DNA from: Cyanoderma ruficeps
Taxonomy: Eukaryota; Chordata; Aves; Passeriformes; Timaliidae
Direction: 5' to 3'
NCBI GenBank assembly: GCA_008694505.1
Contig: VZDJ01005178.1
Span: forward strand, 107,067 to 171,066
DNA: 64,000 nt
Part shown: positions 45,525-57,984 of the stretch, piece by piece
Layout: every line of letters starts with the position of its first letter
Numbering within the stretch: position 1 is the first letter of the stretch
Notes under the pieces: generated by a model
The model's input: the letters and a program-made list of their open reading frames with translations, nothing else
Database searches by the model: none
What the model was told of the DNA's origin: nothing
Made by a program: the position numbers and the translations under genes

Positions 45525-45945
45525 CTCCTGCCTGCTGCATGACAGGACCACTGGTCCAAAATGGGTCAGAATTTGAGCTCCAGTGTGGGCCAGCTCCATT
45601 TGTGTGAGGACAGATCTCCAGGGAACAGGGATTTGGTGGGACAGGAAACTCCCAGCACTGATGCCACCCGTCAGCCTCACCTTAACACTGGGCTTGAAAA
45701 TTGCCTTTTTTCCTTGGAAAACCCCTGGGACGTTTGGAACCACAGGACAAACACAGAGAGGGCTGAGGGAGGAGCCAAAGGCAGCATCAAAAGCAAGCCC
45801 TGGTGCAGGGTGTCTGAATTACTTTTGATAAGGAGCTGGGGTTTGTTAATTTGACCCCCGGGGGGTTCAAACCCAAGGAACTGCAGGGGGACAAAGCCTG
45901 GAGATGGCCCTGGAGCCCCTGCAGAGCCTCCCTGGCAGCACTTAC

Positions 45946-45960
45946 CCTCTCCCTTTTCAC
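45946..45960 (-). CDS. ITSN1: candidate 15-nt ITSN1 microexon in SH3A
   Basis: On the minus strand, TGCCCTGGAG precedes GTGAAAAGGGAGAGG, followed by the strong donor GTAAGTG. It encodes VKRER in phase 0, exactly the phase of the SH3A intron. Mammalian ITSN1 has a neuron-specific 15-nt exon encoding VKGEW at this junction, which alters SH3A binding. The start (VK), length, phase and mid-intron position agree. The last residues differ from VKGEW and the polypyrimidine tract is modest, so the identification is inference. Confidence 0.5.
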
Positions 45961-46184
45961 CTCCAGGGCAAGCAGGGATGCAAAGCAAGGCACAGCAAGG
46001 TTACAGCTCAGCACTGAGCACACAGCAGCCCTTCAAACCCTCCCTGCAGGGAACCTGCTTTAATTATGGTCAAAATCACTTCAATAAAGGCAACAGAGAG
46101 GAGTTTGACCCCGCTGGGGCTGAGGGGGTTAAAATCTAGTCCATAAAGCAACAGGTAACAAAGATGGTCTCAAAGTCTCTATTT

Positions 46185-46282
46185 GAAATATAGACTATAT
46201 ATAGAGTCTATATTATATATTAGAATATAAATTATATATAAAAATTATATATAGAATATATATATATAGAAATATATAATGT
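46185..46282. repeat. TATA-rich low-complexity tract
   Basis: Runs of TATATA and ATTATATATA. Confidence 0.9.
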
Positions 46283-46284
46283 GG

Positions 46285-46595
46285 TGCTCCTTAGCATCGC
46301 ATGTTTTGGGGGGAAATCTTATTTCCCTGCAATTCTCTCTTTAAAAATTATTTCAGTGCCCTTTAGAATTGTGTATTTTGGGAAAAATGTTATTTCCCTG
46401 CAAATCTTTGCTTTAAAATTTCAGTGCTCCTTAGAATCACACGTTTGAGCAAAAATGTCATTTTCCCTGCACTAACAGGGATAAATATGTGCAGAACTGC
46501 TTAGAACCACATATTTTGAGGAAAAAGATGGTATTTTTCACTGCAAATCTCTATTTAAAAATGTATGAAATGCTTCTTAAATCACAATTTTCCCA
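46285..46595. repeat. diverged ~70-bp tandem repeat
   Basis: Four and a fraction units, each with CTTAGAAYCACA-like, TTTTGRGGAAAAA-like and TTTCCCTGCAAATCT-like blocks, starting near 46,285, 46,356, 46,425 and 46,495. Confidence 0.8.
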
Positions 46596-47335
46596 AAAGG
46601 TGTGAATTTCACCAATTTCCCAGGAAAACAAGGCAACCCAGCATTTCCCAGCAGCCTCCAGAGTCTCCTCTCCAACACCATTTCCACCTTTACAACCTGT
46701 TGTATCCTCACTCCGAGTCCTCAGCAGTGACACCGAGCCAGGATTCGCTCTGGATTTTCCAGAAGCCCGTTCCAAGGTCACAAACACCCCAGAAGTAAAA
46801 ACCCAAACCAAGCCCAAAAGGTTCAATTTCCCAGAGCAGGTTTTTTAAAAATAATAATCATTACAATTTAGGGGAGTCCACAAAGTGTATTGTTCCAAAA
46901 TCCACTGCTACTAAACTGAGCTAAAATGTAAAAGCTCTTAAAATCAATTTTGTTGGGTAGAACACTGTTGGGAATACACTTCCCCCAGTGAACAATATTT
47001 AAGAATTCCCCCAGGAATTTTCATTCTGCATGTTAATAACATACTAATGATTAATTAGCATTAATATCCACTTAATCCCTGCAGCCATTAACAAAGGAAT
47101 TGTAACTCAGAGAGAGAAAAGCAAACTTTGCTTCAGAGTTTGACACAACGCACTGACCACATCCCTGAAAAACTGGAGATTATTCTCTATCCATACACCT
47201 GCAACCAAATTTTTGGGACTTAAAAGTTTCCTTTCTTGCCATATGAAATTGAAATATAAATTTTAAATATAAACTTAAATCGCCCATGGCAGAAGCTGAA
47301 GGGTTTTCCCAAGGAATATCCCAATCCCTGCTTAC
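46596..47335. other. ITSN1 intron, nothing recognised
   Basis: Unique intronic sequence up to the SH3A first-half exon. Confidence 0.5.
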
Positions 47336-47457
47336 CATGACGATGTCTCCAGGCTGGATGGTGATTTCATCGTGGCTTCTGGATTCAAAAGGATACAGAG
47401 CTCTATAATACACTATTTTTACATCCTCCTGAGCAGAAATGGTTAGAGGAGCTTTCT
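47336..47457 (-). CDS. ITSN1: ITSN1 exon: SH3A first half
   Basis: Residues 376-416. Encodes [17 protein letters not shown] then [20 protein letters not shown], ending IVM. The ALYPF motif and RT-loop acidic residues (SRSHDE) mark SH3A, the domain that binds dynamin and SOS in the family. The donor GTAAGC after ATG splits the domain at the n-Src loop, where the microexon enters. Confidence 0.98.
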
Positions 47458-47672
47458 CTGAGCAAAGGAAACAAACACACAGATACAGAGAGAAGAAATC
47501 AAACCACCTGATTTCTGAACACTTGGAAAACGGGGTGGAAGTGGAGACAAGAATCACCAAACCTGGCAGGGTCTGCACAAGTACCTTATCCCCTTTTTAC
47601 ACATGAGAAATATAAAAATTGATTATTCAAATACAATTTTCTTATTATTTTCTTCTCTGAACAACAGAAACA

Positions 47673-47832
47673 CAGAATGCCCAATGGTTGGGAGGGACCT
47701 TAAAGCCCACCCAGTGCCACCCCTGCCATGGCAGGGACACCTCCCACTGTCCCAGGCTGCTCCAAGCCCCAGTGTCCAACCTGGCCTTGGGCACTGACAG
47801 GGATGGGAGTCCACAGCCCCTCTGGGCAGGAT
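47673..47832 (-). mobile_element. CR1 LINE 3' fragment
   Basis: AATGGTTGGGAGGGACCTTA, then the first-subtype sequence to CTGCTCCAAGCCCCAGTG and slightly beyond. Confidence 0.85.
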
Positions 47833-48422
47833 TTAGTCATAAAAAATCCTTTTGGACGAATATTTTAACCAGTTTGACATCCCCAACCAGTTCTTGTGTG
47901 TATCCAAGCCACTGAAGAGGGAAGCAGGATTCCCAATACAGGCAACAGTCAGATAGAATGCACAGAAAGAGCTCTCAGCTGCAAGACACTGTGTGGGGAG
48001 CAGAAAAAGGGAGATTCAATCTTAGATTTCAGGTCCAGTGAACAAAGGCAGGCAAGAAAAGAAAAGGGTGACTAAATGACATATTGTTCCTGCCCTGAAA
48101 AATCCCAAGGCATGTATCCCACACCAAAATAAAAACTCCAGAAATAGTTTTTGACATCTTGGATCCTTTCAGCCCCCTCCAGCTGAGATTCCTCCTTCCC
48201 TTGCCCTGCAGTCTCAGAGCTGTGCTTTCCCCTCTGCTGAACACCAGCCTTTGGGGAAGAATTCCCTAACAGAACCATTTCTGGAGCGTGGAGCTCAATC
48301 CAGGCATTATTGACTTTAACCAGACTCACAATCCAGCCCTGAACACCACCTTGTTCTATGTTAAACGGGAGAAGAAAAGAGACCTGAGCTGTCCCAGAGC
48401 ATTCCCTGCAGCTGGGCCCTAC

Positions 48423-48643
48423 CTGCGTTGGACCACGGAGCCTGGCCGGGCTTGTTGGGCTCCTGGTGGGGCTGGAAGAGTTTACTCAGCTTCTCCTGCA
48501 TCTCCTGTTTCCCCTTATCCTCGCTTTCCTTCTTCTTGGGCAGTTCTTCCCTTTTTTGCTTGTCATCTTCCTGGATTTTTTTTTGCCACTGTGGTTCTTC
48601 CTCCGGCTGTCCCCGCTCCAGCCGCGGTTTGTCCTGGATCCTC
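48423..48643 (-). CDS. ITSN1: ITSN1 exon: end of coiled coil and linker
   Basis: Residues 302-376. Encodes RIQDKPRLERGQPEEEPQ, KKIQEDDKQKREELPKKKES and LSKLFQPHQEPNKPGQAPW. Highly charged end of the KLERQ region followed by a Pro-rich linker to SH3A. This is the exon least like the mammalian protein as I remember it, though the ends (RR..., HQEP.KP...APW) align. Acceptor CCCCCAG, donor GTAGGG. Confidence 0.94.
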
Positions 48644-49624
48644 CTGGGGGACAACGGGGGGTTACAGCCACCCAAACCAAAGCCACCACAGCTTTTGGGG
48701 TCATCTCCAGCACCAGGTAGCCTCTTTAGGGCTTTTCCCTGCCCTAACTTTATTTTGGGGAGTTACCAAGCGCTCCCCAGCATCTCCTGACACTGGGAAT
48801 GATTCCCAGAAATCACAAACTCACGGAATGGTTTGGGTGGGAAGGGACCTTAAAGATGCAACCCCAAGGTAAGACTCCAAACAGCCAAACCAGATAAAAG
48901 CAGGAATCAGAACACGTGGCCATCCTGATCCTCATGCTGAGGGGCAAGGAGGAGAAGTATTTGCAAGTTTTACACAGCACTCCAGAGAATTATTGGGAAT
49001 ATTTCCCATTCCCAACCGCCAGAGCTAACGAGTCCCTCCCCTCCACCAGAGGACAAGGCATCAAGAAAGGAATAAATATTCAATTTTCCCCCAGTAAAGA
49101 TGACTCTGAAGATCTGAAGGATGCTCAGATTGCTCCAGTCTGTTCCATGGCCTATTTCACCCCTGGAATTTCCTCAGAATTAGTGACAAACGCCTGAGAA
49201 GCAGCTGCTCCCCACACACGTGGTGTGCCACAAAGAACAGGCTTTGTCCAAGGACAGTGTGAATTCCTGATCAAAAACAGTGTGAGGAAAAAAACCAATT
49301 CATGGAATCCCCAAATCCCTGAGGTTGGAAAAGCCCTCCCAGAACATCCCAGCTGTGCCCACCTTGTCCCCAGCCCAGAGCTCTGAGTGCCACCTCCAGG
49401 TGACACCTCCAGGGATGGGCACTCCAAAGCTCCCTGGGCAGTGCCAAGGCCTGAGCACCCTTTCCATGGGGAAATTGCCCCTGGAGTCCAACCAATCCAC
49501 TTCCCAAGCACTAGAGGACACAAACCTCATCTGCATCCCAGGAAGTTTTGGGCTGAGAGGAATATTTTCCAGGAGATGCCAGGGAAGGTGTTACATTTAG
49601 GGTTCTATTAAAGCAGTTTCTTAC
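48644..49624. other. ITSN1 intron with CR1 pieces
   Basis: A short minus-strand CR1 tail lies at about 48,822-48,860. A larger one at 49,300-49,485 is listed separately. Confidence 0.6.
49300..49485 (-). mobile_element. CR1 LINE 3' fragment
   Basis: Second subtype starting at TCATGGAATCCCCAAATCCC and ending near TTTCCATGGGGAAATTGCCC. Confidence 0.85.
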
Positions 49625-49749
49625 CTCTGAGCTTCTTTTTGCTTTTCCAGCTCCACTGTCTTCCTTTCCTGCTCCTTCTGTTTCAACCTCTCAGCTTCCA
49701 AGCTCTTCTGCTTCTGGAGCTGCTGTTTGTTATGGATTTCTCTGAGCTC
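49625..49749 (-). CDS. ITSN1: ITSN1 exon: KLERQ coiled coil
   Basis: Residues 261-302. Encodes [20 protein letters not shown] then [20 protein letters not shown]. Lys/Glu/Gln-rich heptads, used for dimerisation and binding of other endocytic scaffolds in the family. It appears one Glu shorter at the 3' end (KQKEAQ) than the mammalian form I recall (KQKEEAQ). Confidence 0.97.
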
Positions 49750-52700
49750 CTGGATTGAAGAAAGGCAGACAGGTGTAAACGTCCACTCTGGATCAGAACA
49801 GACCCCAAAGAGTTCCCTGTGAGGGGACAACAGTGGCAGTGGCTGGGGATCTCCCAAACTCACACTCCTGCCAAATGCAGATATTTCAGGTTCATTCCCA
49901 GGTCTCTGAACCACCTGCTGCCTTCCTATTTTTATCCACTAAAGGGTTGGGAAACCAGAAAACCTTTAAACCTGAAAAATGGACAAAGCTCAATCTGAAC
50001 ACTCACTTGTTTTGTTTGTGGGTTTATGGAATTCACTTATTACATTCCATACACAAATCTGCCCTCTGAGCTCTCACAACAGCAACTCCTAATCAGTTTC
50101 ATCTGCTAATTAATGCTGATTTACTAAAGAACCTTCAGGGCTGGTTTAAACACAGGAGACTGAAATCCTGGAGGAATGTCTTTGGGATGAATCATGGTAC
50201 AGAGAATATTCATTCATATGTAAGCCAGTTTTTCTTCAACTGCCTGAAAAAATTAGAATATAAACAATAATAATACCACGATATTTTCCTCAAGATTTGT
50301 TCCTTGCTTTAACACCTATTAACACAAATCCAGCTTTTAACTGGAATTTCCTTGCACAACCTGGAATTTTGCATCTGAACTCCTCAGCACTACAGCAGAA
50401 AAAAGGGAAAATATACCTGTGACCACTGAGGATTTTCACTGAAAATAGTTCACTTCAAAAATTGGTATCTTTTAATGAAAAATATTGTACAGAAATAGAA
50501 ACAGTTCATCTTGGAAGTATTTGGATGGTTTTTCAGAAATTCACAATCTATAAACCACAGAAGGTTTTCGTGTAAAACTCCTCATGCACTGACCCAAATG
50601 AGAAAATTGCCCGAGACAAAAAACATGAAGTGGATGCAGGGATTAAAGTTTCAAAAGGGAAGCTGATCCTTGTGGCCCAGGTCTCAGTTTTATTTCATTA
50701 ATGCTCCTTGATTTTAAATTCAATAAAAGCTGAGCTCAGCATCATTGAAGAGAGAATCAGTTCTCAGGGAAGTTGGATTAAAGAGACCTTTTAATAATCA
50801 TTTAAGTTTTCCACAGACATTTGAACACAGCCAAGCTGACGTGCTGGGTCAGTGTTCTGTGAAAGGATTTTGCTGTGACAGAACTGTGTGCTGAGAAAAC
50901 CAAACCTAGTTTATAGTTTATAGTGCTGGCACTGGATGGAGCATTTTTTGGAATGAAAAAAACCCATCCACATCCCTTTGGGGTCAGGCAGGAGGAAACA
51001 AAGGTGTGCTGGGCATCTCATGGAGCAGAGATGCTGCACTGCTTTGCCAAAGGAGGATGGGGGAAGAAGAGACAGCATCTCCCACAGTTCTACTGGAAAG
51101 CAGTTGAACAAAATCCTGAAAACACTTCAACAGCCAAGACATTTCCAGCTGGATGTTGAGCACAGCCCCACACTCATCCTGCCCAGGCACAGCTCCCAGC
51201 TGGACACGTCCCACTCCTGTCCTGCAATTCCAAAGACACCCCAAGGCTTTGCTCATTCCTGGGGTACAGGACAAGGAATGCCTCACCTTAAAAGCAGAGG
51301 AATTGTCGCCCTGGCATTTAAATTCAGACTGACCAACAAGGAGGATTTGAGGTGTTACAACAGCCACATTCAGAATATCGAATAGGAATGACAGCATTTC
51401 ATAGAGCAGAGCAATATTCACTATATACAGCCAAGTCATTGGCTACAAAATCCTTCATGGTAGAAATGGAGTAGTTTTGGCCCAGATTGTGACAGAAAGA
51501 CAACAGGACTTGGGATACTCAGGGATAACAGTGCAAGGTTTCCATCAGATCTTCTCCCCTTGAGACAAGAAGAGCATTTGATCCCAGAGGAGAGGACCCT
51601 GCAGTTCTGTGTTCCCTGAGGGTTTTGCAGAGTTTTCCTGCCCCATTCCCCAGCTCCCAAAGCCTCTGCTTGGGCCTTGGCAGACAATTCCTCCCTTCAC
51701 CCCATCCTGGGGGGACTGGGCAAAGGAAGGAAGCTCCTCTCTCCTCCCTGGAATCACAGATTACAGTGACGTGTAGGGATGCTTCCCATCCAAGTGTTTG
51801 CTTTTTAAGAATTCTGAAAATCATGACCAAAACAGGCAATTTACTTCAACTCTTGAAGATAAGCAAACGACAAAAATAACTCACTAGAACTGCGCCCAAA
51901 TTGCAATTCAAGGCACATTCCTCACGCGGGCACATAAGGATTTGATGAAAATGTAATGCTGAATTCTTGTCTCTGGTTTTGTTTTGGTGCTGGCACCCCC
52001 CAGCAAACCCTGACTCAGTGAAACACTGCACACTCATCTGCTGAGGGAAAGTGAAGCACACAACTGGAGGAGGCTCCTCACTCAGAGAGAGCTGGGTCCT
52101 GCCTGAGCAGGGCATGGAGACCTTGGGGAAGGAGTGTAAGTGCTGGGTGCAGCCCAGGAGGAGTGCCAGGCACTGCAGCATTGCCTCTCCCACTGCCACT
52201 GACTGGAAGAAAGAAATGCTGAGATGTAAAGAGGTGCTGGGAGCAGGAGTGCCCTGCTCACACTGACACACAGACACTGACAGCCACAGGACACACAGAC
52301 AGCACTGGGACAGCTCAGCCCACTGGGGGCTCACTGCTTTGGCCAGAAACTGGGGAGAAAAAACCTCAGGAGAACTATTTCAGAAACATGAACTCATTCC
52401 TTGTGTGCTCTCGGGCAGGAACAGCAGCAAGAAATTCTGGATTCTTCCATGTTATAGGAAATTGGTCCTTGGAGACTGGAGTCACAGCGAGCCTTGAGCT
52501 TGGAGGGTTCAGTTTAGATCCAGGGATCTGGGCAGGAATTCTTTATCCTGAGGGTGGGCAGGCCCTGGCACAGGGTGCCCAGAGCAGCTGTGGCTGCCCC
52601 TGCATCCCAAAGCCAGGTTGGACATGGGGGAATTGGACAGTGGAAGGTGTCCCTGCCCATGGCAGGGGTGGAACAGGATGAGTTTTAATGTCCCTTCCAA

Positions 52701-53914
52701 CCCAAACAATTCCATGATCATAAAATAAACAAGTGGCCAATTCCATTTTACTGATACTTGTATCAACATTAATTATTAGATCTCTAGGCTGAGATTTTTA
52801 AGGAGTCCAGAAGCTTCACTCCTTCAACCCAAAGACACGAAGAAGAGGCCAAAGTTTCAACCTTGTAACAAACTTTGTCACTTTATAGCCAAATACAGCC
52901 CAATGCACAAGATTGTTATCTTATATCATAAAATGCCTCAAATCTCTCTTGAAAGGATACCTGAGCAGCCAAACAAGCACCAACAATCTCCTGAGACCGA
53001 GTGGTTCTCCCTGAAGATATCCAACACTACAATTCAAATGACCTGATTTGAAATATTAATAACATTTTGTAAGCCTGAAAAGATGTTGGTGGAAATTCAC
53101 CAAATTCTGTGAATATTTCCAGCTCCAAAGGACTCATCAGAAGGAATTGCCATCAGTTGTTTTGGAGAGATGACAAAAAGATCCAGCAGGAAAAAAAAAA
53201 ATCTTTTTTCTCTCCCTAATCAGTCCTATGATATTAGGACACACAGCAAAGATGATATAATTTAACACTTGTATAAAGTATTTACATACTACAGAACATA
53301 AAAACATGGAGACAAATCCAGAGTATCCTGTAAACTGCTGTGGTTTGGAAAAGTTGCCTGGTGAACTAAATTACCTTGATTAAATCCAGAGTTTGCAATT
53401 CTTTTCTTTGGTAAAAATGTATTTTAAAAAGGAACATTTCCATCTTTCCCATCTTGTCCTATTGTCCCTTAATTTACAGGAAACCTTTATCATATTTAGA
53501 GCTCAGATGTGGTGGAATTGTTGAGACACAATTTGAAAAATTTCCCATTTCATTGTGAGCGTTATCCAGCTGCCTGACAATCACACAGATGGCACCACAG
53601 GACACAGCCAGGAACTGAGAACTCAACAAGTTCTGCTATTCAGGGAAATTATTAATTTAGTATTATTTACAAGCCAATTTCTACCTACTGTCAATGTCAG
53701 TCACTTTTCCAGTGGTGGTTCCTAAAAGTTGCAGCAGATTTTTCATTTTTTTTAGGTAACGGTATGTGAGATTTGTGGAAGTTCATACTGACCTGCTTTG
53801 GGGTGATATGATCACCCAAGTGAGAGGTGTGTTCTCTGTGGGCGGAGAACTCCCACTTCACACAAATCCCAGTAAATCCAGGATTCCAGGAAAGCCTTCA
53901 CTGGCCTTGGCCAT
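49750..53914. other. ITSN1 intron, left half
   Basis: Mostly unique sequence (49,920-52,540 and 52,720-53,900). A plus-oriented CR1 3' end at about 52,545-52,715 ends CCCAAACAATTCCATGATCA. No exon is supported. Confidence 0.5.
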
Positions 53915-54110
53915 AAAATCCCAGAGGGTGCTGGGCACTGCCCAGGCTCCCCAGGGAATGGGCACGGCCCCGAGGCTGCCAGAGCTCCAGGAGCCTTTGG
54001 ACAGCGCTGCCAGGGATGCCCAGGGGGGATTGTTGGGGCTCTGGGCAGGGACAGGGTGGGACTGGATGGTCCCTGGGGGTCCCTCCCAGCTCAGGGCATT
54101 CCATGAATCC
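53915..54110 (+). mobile_element. CR1 LINE 3' fragment
   Basis: Third subtype, from AGAGGGTGCTGGGCACTGCC to the tail GGCATTCCATGAATCCATGA. Confidence 0.87.
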
Positions 54111-54114
54111 ATGA

Positions 54115-54335
54115 AGAACAACAGCCATGAAATCACTGCTGCACTCAGCACCTTCTCAGTGGTTTCTCTCCCCCTTCCATGCTGAGCCCATAAAAAGGTG
54201 CATGTGTCTTTCTAGGGATTTGAATCCAGTTATAAAATCCTCCAGGCCCCCCAAAATATGCCTTGGACATCTTGAGAAACTACAAAAGGGAGAAATCTCT
54301 GAATTCAGCTCCCACTGCTCAGTGTCCACAGCACA
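54115..54335. repeat. non-CR1 core, inverted partner of 15,936-16,151
   Basis: Shares ATTTTGGGGGGCCTGGAGGA and CTCAGAGATTTCTCCC-type blocks (in reverse complement) with the left copy, between the same pair of CR1 fragments. Confidence 0.8.
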
Positions 54336-54339
54336 GCTG

Positions 54340-54770
54340 GGGCTGGAGCGTGTCCAGGGCAGGGCAGGGAGCTGGGGAAGGGGCTGGAGCCCCAGGAGGG
54401 GCTGAGGGAGCTGGGAAAGGGGCTGAGCCTGGAGAAAAGGAGGCTCAGGGGGGACCTTGTGGCTCTGCACAAGTCCCTGCCAGGAGGGGACAGCCGGGGG
54501 GGTCGGGCTGTGCTCCCAGGGAACAGGGACAGGAGGAGAGGGAACGGCCTCAGGCTGGGCCAGGGGAGGCTCAGCTTGGCCAGCAGCAGGAATTTCCCCA
54601 TGGAAAGGGTGCTCAGGGCTGGGAATGAGTTGCTCAGGGAGGTTTGGAGTCCCTGTCTCTGGATGTGGCCCTCGGGGACAGGGTTTGGGGTCATGCTGGG
54701 GTGGCACTGGGTGATCATGGGGGTCCCTTCCCACCCTGTCCACTGTGGGATTCTGTGCCTGTCCCTGCTG
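54340..54770 (+). mobile_element. CR1 LINE 3' fragment
   Basis: Second-subtype 3' region running from GGGGCTGGAGCGTGTCCAGG through AGCAGCAGGAATTTCCCCAT to CCACTGTGGGATTCTGTGCC. Confidence 0.87.
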
Positions 54771-56400
54771 AACCCAGCCCCTGCAGGAAAGGCAAGGAAG
54801 CTGAGCAGGGCAGGAACCCCCACAGACAGCCCCTGATCTGCTGCTCCTGGCAGGGGAGTCCCACAGTCTCCTCCAGCCAGCAAGACTTCCTGCTCTTCCC
54901 AAAAAAGTGTCTCCACAACTCCTCATCAATTGACTGAAACCCATTTTCCTGGTAAACTGCAAAATCATTTACCTTTAGTCAAGGCATTCCTGGAGTCCTG
55001 GCACATGCTGATAAATCTGGGTTTAATGGGCAACTTCAATTTTTAATTATCGTCAGCTTGTTATCTCTGAATTGCAATACTTCAATATTTAAAAGACTGT
55101 CTTTTGGCTGATTGGTTTGGTTTGGTTTTTTTTGCTGCTGTCACAATACCAAGACTGTTCACCCTTCTCCCATTTATTTTTAGGTAATTTATGATCAAAC
55201 CAAATACAGGCACTGATTTTAGAATTAATATCCTTTGGCCCATTTTATCACTTTTAAAGGACTCCATTAAAAAAATAATACCCAAGAAGCACAGTATGCT
55301 AAGATGTACCCAAAAATCACATACGAAGAAAAATCAAGAGAGGTTTAAACCTCAAGGGTTAATTAAGCAAGGATTAGACCATTCTATTTTCTTTTAACTA
55401 TAAATTGTGCCCATTTTGTTTGTTTTGTGTCTGACTGCAGAGATTCTCTCCCCTTCCACCCCCCTGTCTCAGACTGGGAGAGTCATTTTCAAATTAACCT
55501 TAAAACAGGGCCTCACTTTTAATTTTTTCCTATAATTATTAATAACTCCAATTTAAACAAGCTCTTTGTTCTTAAATTGAACCCTGCCTTCCATCCGAAA
55601 TTGTTTGATTTGATCCCAGTTGATCAACTGTCACAACAACTCCATTCAAGTCTCTGTCACGGTGATTTTCCTGCTGAATACTTTTAGCACAATTTGTGAC
55701 ACCTTGCAGGAAGTTGAGCATTCTTGGTCAGCTATCAGGAGAACCCACCAGTGGAATTAGAAGATAAAGCTCTTGAACACTGGCATATTTTATGAAGAAA
55801 TGAATGCCATTAAAATGCTATTAAAAGTTTGTAATTTCCAGACTGATTCCCAGCTTCTCCCTGCAGAACCCTGACACTGCTGGTGCAGAAATACACACAA
55901 AAAAATATCAGATTTTAAACAAAGACTGAGCAGTAAAGCATGAAACCACAAACCACAGGCAGCTACACTCAGAGGCAAGCAGAAGCACATGGACAGCAGA
56001 TAACAATTCTGGGTGGCAGTAGAAAATCAAGTCTCTTTTATGCAAGATTTCAACTTGAATTCCTGATTCCAGCAGATTTCCTGACCTTGTCCTGCACTTC
56101 TTGGATGCAAAAGCACAGAAATTGGTAATTTCATTTTTGTAATCAAAAATTTGGAATCAGGACTCAAATTTCCTCCTGAGGAGACTCTGCGGATTAAATT
56201 GATTCAAACCCTGAATTTGAAAGCTGAGCAGCATTTTCTTAAAAATAAAATAAAAATTAAATAAAATCCTCAACAGACAGATTTGAGAATGCTCCCAAAA
56301 CTGACATTCTTAATCATTTCCGTTCATTTTTTTCCCCCCACAATCAGATTAGAAAATAATTAACTGTACATCCAGAAAGGCTTAACGAGTGCTGGGTTAC
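54771..56400. other. ITSN1 intron, right part
   Basis: AT-rich unique sequence, apparently without repeats or extra exons. Confidence 0.5.
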
Positions 56401-56540
56401 CTTCAGCTGATTATTGAAAATATCAATTTCCTGCAGTTTGGATCTGGTTTCTTTCTCCACCTCATCCAGCTGGTCCCGGAGCTGCTGCCTAGCCAATTCC
56501 TTGGCTTCCAAGGCTCTTTTGATGGTGAGAAGGGAATCTC
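56401..56540 (-). CDS. ITSN1: ITSN1 exon: KLERQ coiled coil
   Basis: Residues 214-260. Encodes [37 protein letters not shown] and IDIFNNQLK. Continuous heptad pattern. Acceptor CAAACCAG, donor GTAACC. Confidence 0.97.
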
Positions 56541-56691
56541 CTGGTTTGGAACACATTGTCAGGTCAGGATTTTCTTCTGTGGAACAGCTCAGGTCATAGA
56601 CAGCAACATTTCCCCATCTGCATCTTGCAACACACCAAGAGCAACTCCAGGGGACACTGCAGTGAGGGAAGGTGCCCAAAAATCTACTCAC

Positions 56692-56779
56692 TGTGCAAAC
56701 TGTTCTGCTGGACTTGCTTGAGCTGGTCATTGAGCAGCTGCTTCTCTGGGATCAGCCTGCCCAGCATCTGCTGGGACTC
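56692..56779 (-). CDS. ITSN1: ITSN1 exon: KLERQ coiled coil
   Basis: Residues 185-214. Encodes [18 protein letters not shown] then [11 protein letters not shown], with a proline (LIPEKQ) marking a break in the helix. Acceptor GGGCTCCAG, donor GTGAGT. Confidence 0.96.
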
Positions 56780-57099
56780 CTGGAGCCCGACACAGGCAGG
56801 GAAACAAGAACAGAAACAGGCACAAAGCTCAGTGAGGGACCTCTCATTTTCATTTCTGCTTTACTTTTCCCCTCCCTGAATGATGTATTATGGCTCATTT
56901 CCCTCCTCTGTATTATTGCTCTGATCCCAGACTTTCTCTGCCACTCAACAGGATTGGATGCATCACATGGATTTGATTCTCACTGGATATTGAACCTGGC
57001 TTGGAATTACCTGAAACTCAGGGCAGTGAGACAAGGCTAAATCTGAGGAAATGTTCAAACAACCACTTCCTAAATGTTTAACTCTGATTTTAATAAATG

Positions 57100-57375
57100 A
57101 AACACAGAATGCCCAAATCCCTGAGGCTGGAAAGGCCCTCCCAGAACATCCCAGCTGTGCCCACCTTGTCCCCAGCCCAGAGCTCTGAGTGCCACCTCCA
57201 GGTGACACCTCCAGGGATGGGCACTCCAAAGCTCCCTGGGCAGTGCCAAGGCCTGAGCGCCCTTTCCATGGGGAAATTCCTGCTGCTGGCCAAGCTGAGC
57301 CTCCCCTGGCCCAGCCTGAGGCCGTTCCCTCTCCTCCTGTCCCTGTTCCCTGGGAGCACAGCCCGACCCTCCCCA
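57100..57375 (-). mobile_element. CR1 LINE 3' fragment
   Basis: Second subtype from AATGCCCAAATCCCTGAGGC to CCTGGGAGCACAGCCCGACC. Confidence 0.87.
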
Positions 57376-57984
57376 GCAGCACCCTCCACTAATTGTTAAT
57401 TAATAACATTAATAACCGTGCTAATGATTAGCAACTTAGGTCAGGAATAGAAAGACAAATATTTACAGGAAGAGAAAATAAAGACTTTCTTTTTAAAAGA
57501 ATATATTCTGTCCAAAAGCCATGAAACACAAGCCCTAATAAGAATCCCTGAATCCTCCATCTCAGAGCTCTTGGAAGAGGATTCTGATCTCTCTCAAACT
57601 CACCACGTGGTTGGAAGGTTGTGACCTGCTGTGTTACACACAGGGGTCCCTGCAGAAGATCCTCTCCCTTTGGAGGATCCTATAAATGTGTTTCCTATAG
57701 AACCCTGACCCTTTCCAGAGCATGAAGTGCCACCTCACACATTTTTCTGAAACACCTTCAGCAGCATGAAGTGAAACAGCACCTGAGTATCAACATCCCA
57801 TCTTTCCCACAAACCCTGGGACTTCTCTGGAGTTCTGGCAGCTCTCTGGAGTTGCAAGGCTTTTGAGGGATCAAGCAGCTGACAGCTTCAATTTGCCATG
57901 GAGGATTATAAATCACATCACTCAATGCCAAGCATAAATGTTCCTTGATCCCTGAACAGCAGAGTGAGCCCCAGGGGTGTCGTG

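Larger units (their letters stand above)
43711..45945. other. ITSN1 intron between CR1 and the microexon
   Basis: Holds a perfect hairpin (44,240-44,263), a dispersed duplication (44,586-44,754 and 45,357-45,524) and a 40-bp tandem duplication, listed separately. Confidence 0.6.

Noticed and set aside
54156..54968. 270-codon minus-strand frame
   Set aside because: It is composed of antisense CR1 and the inverted repeated core.
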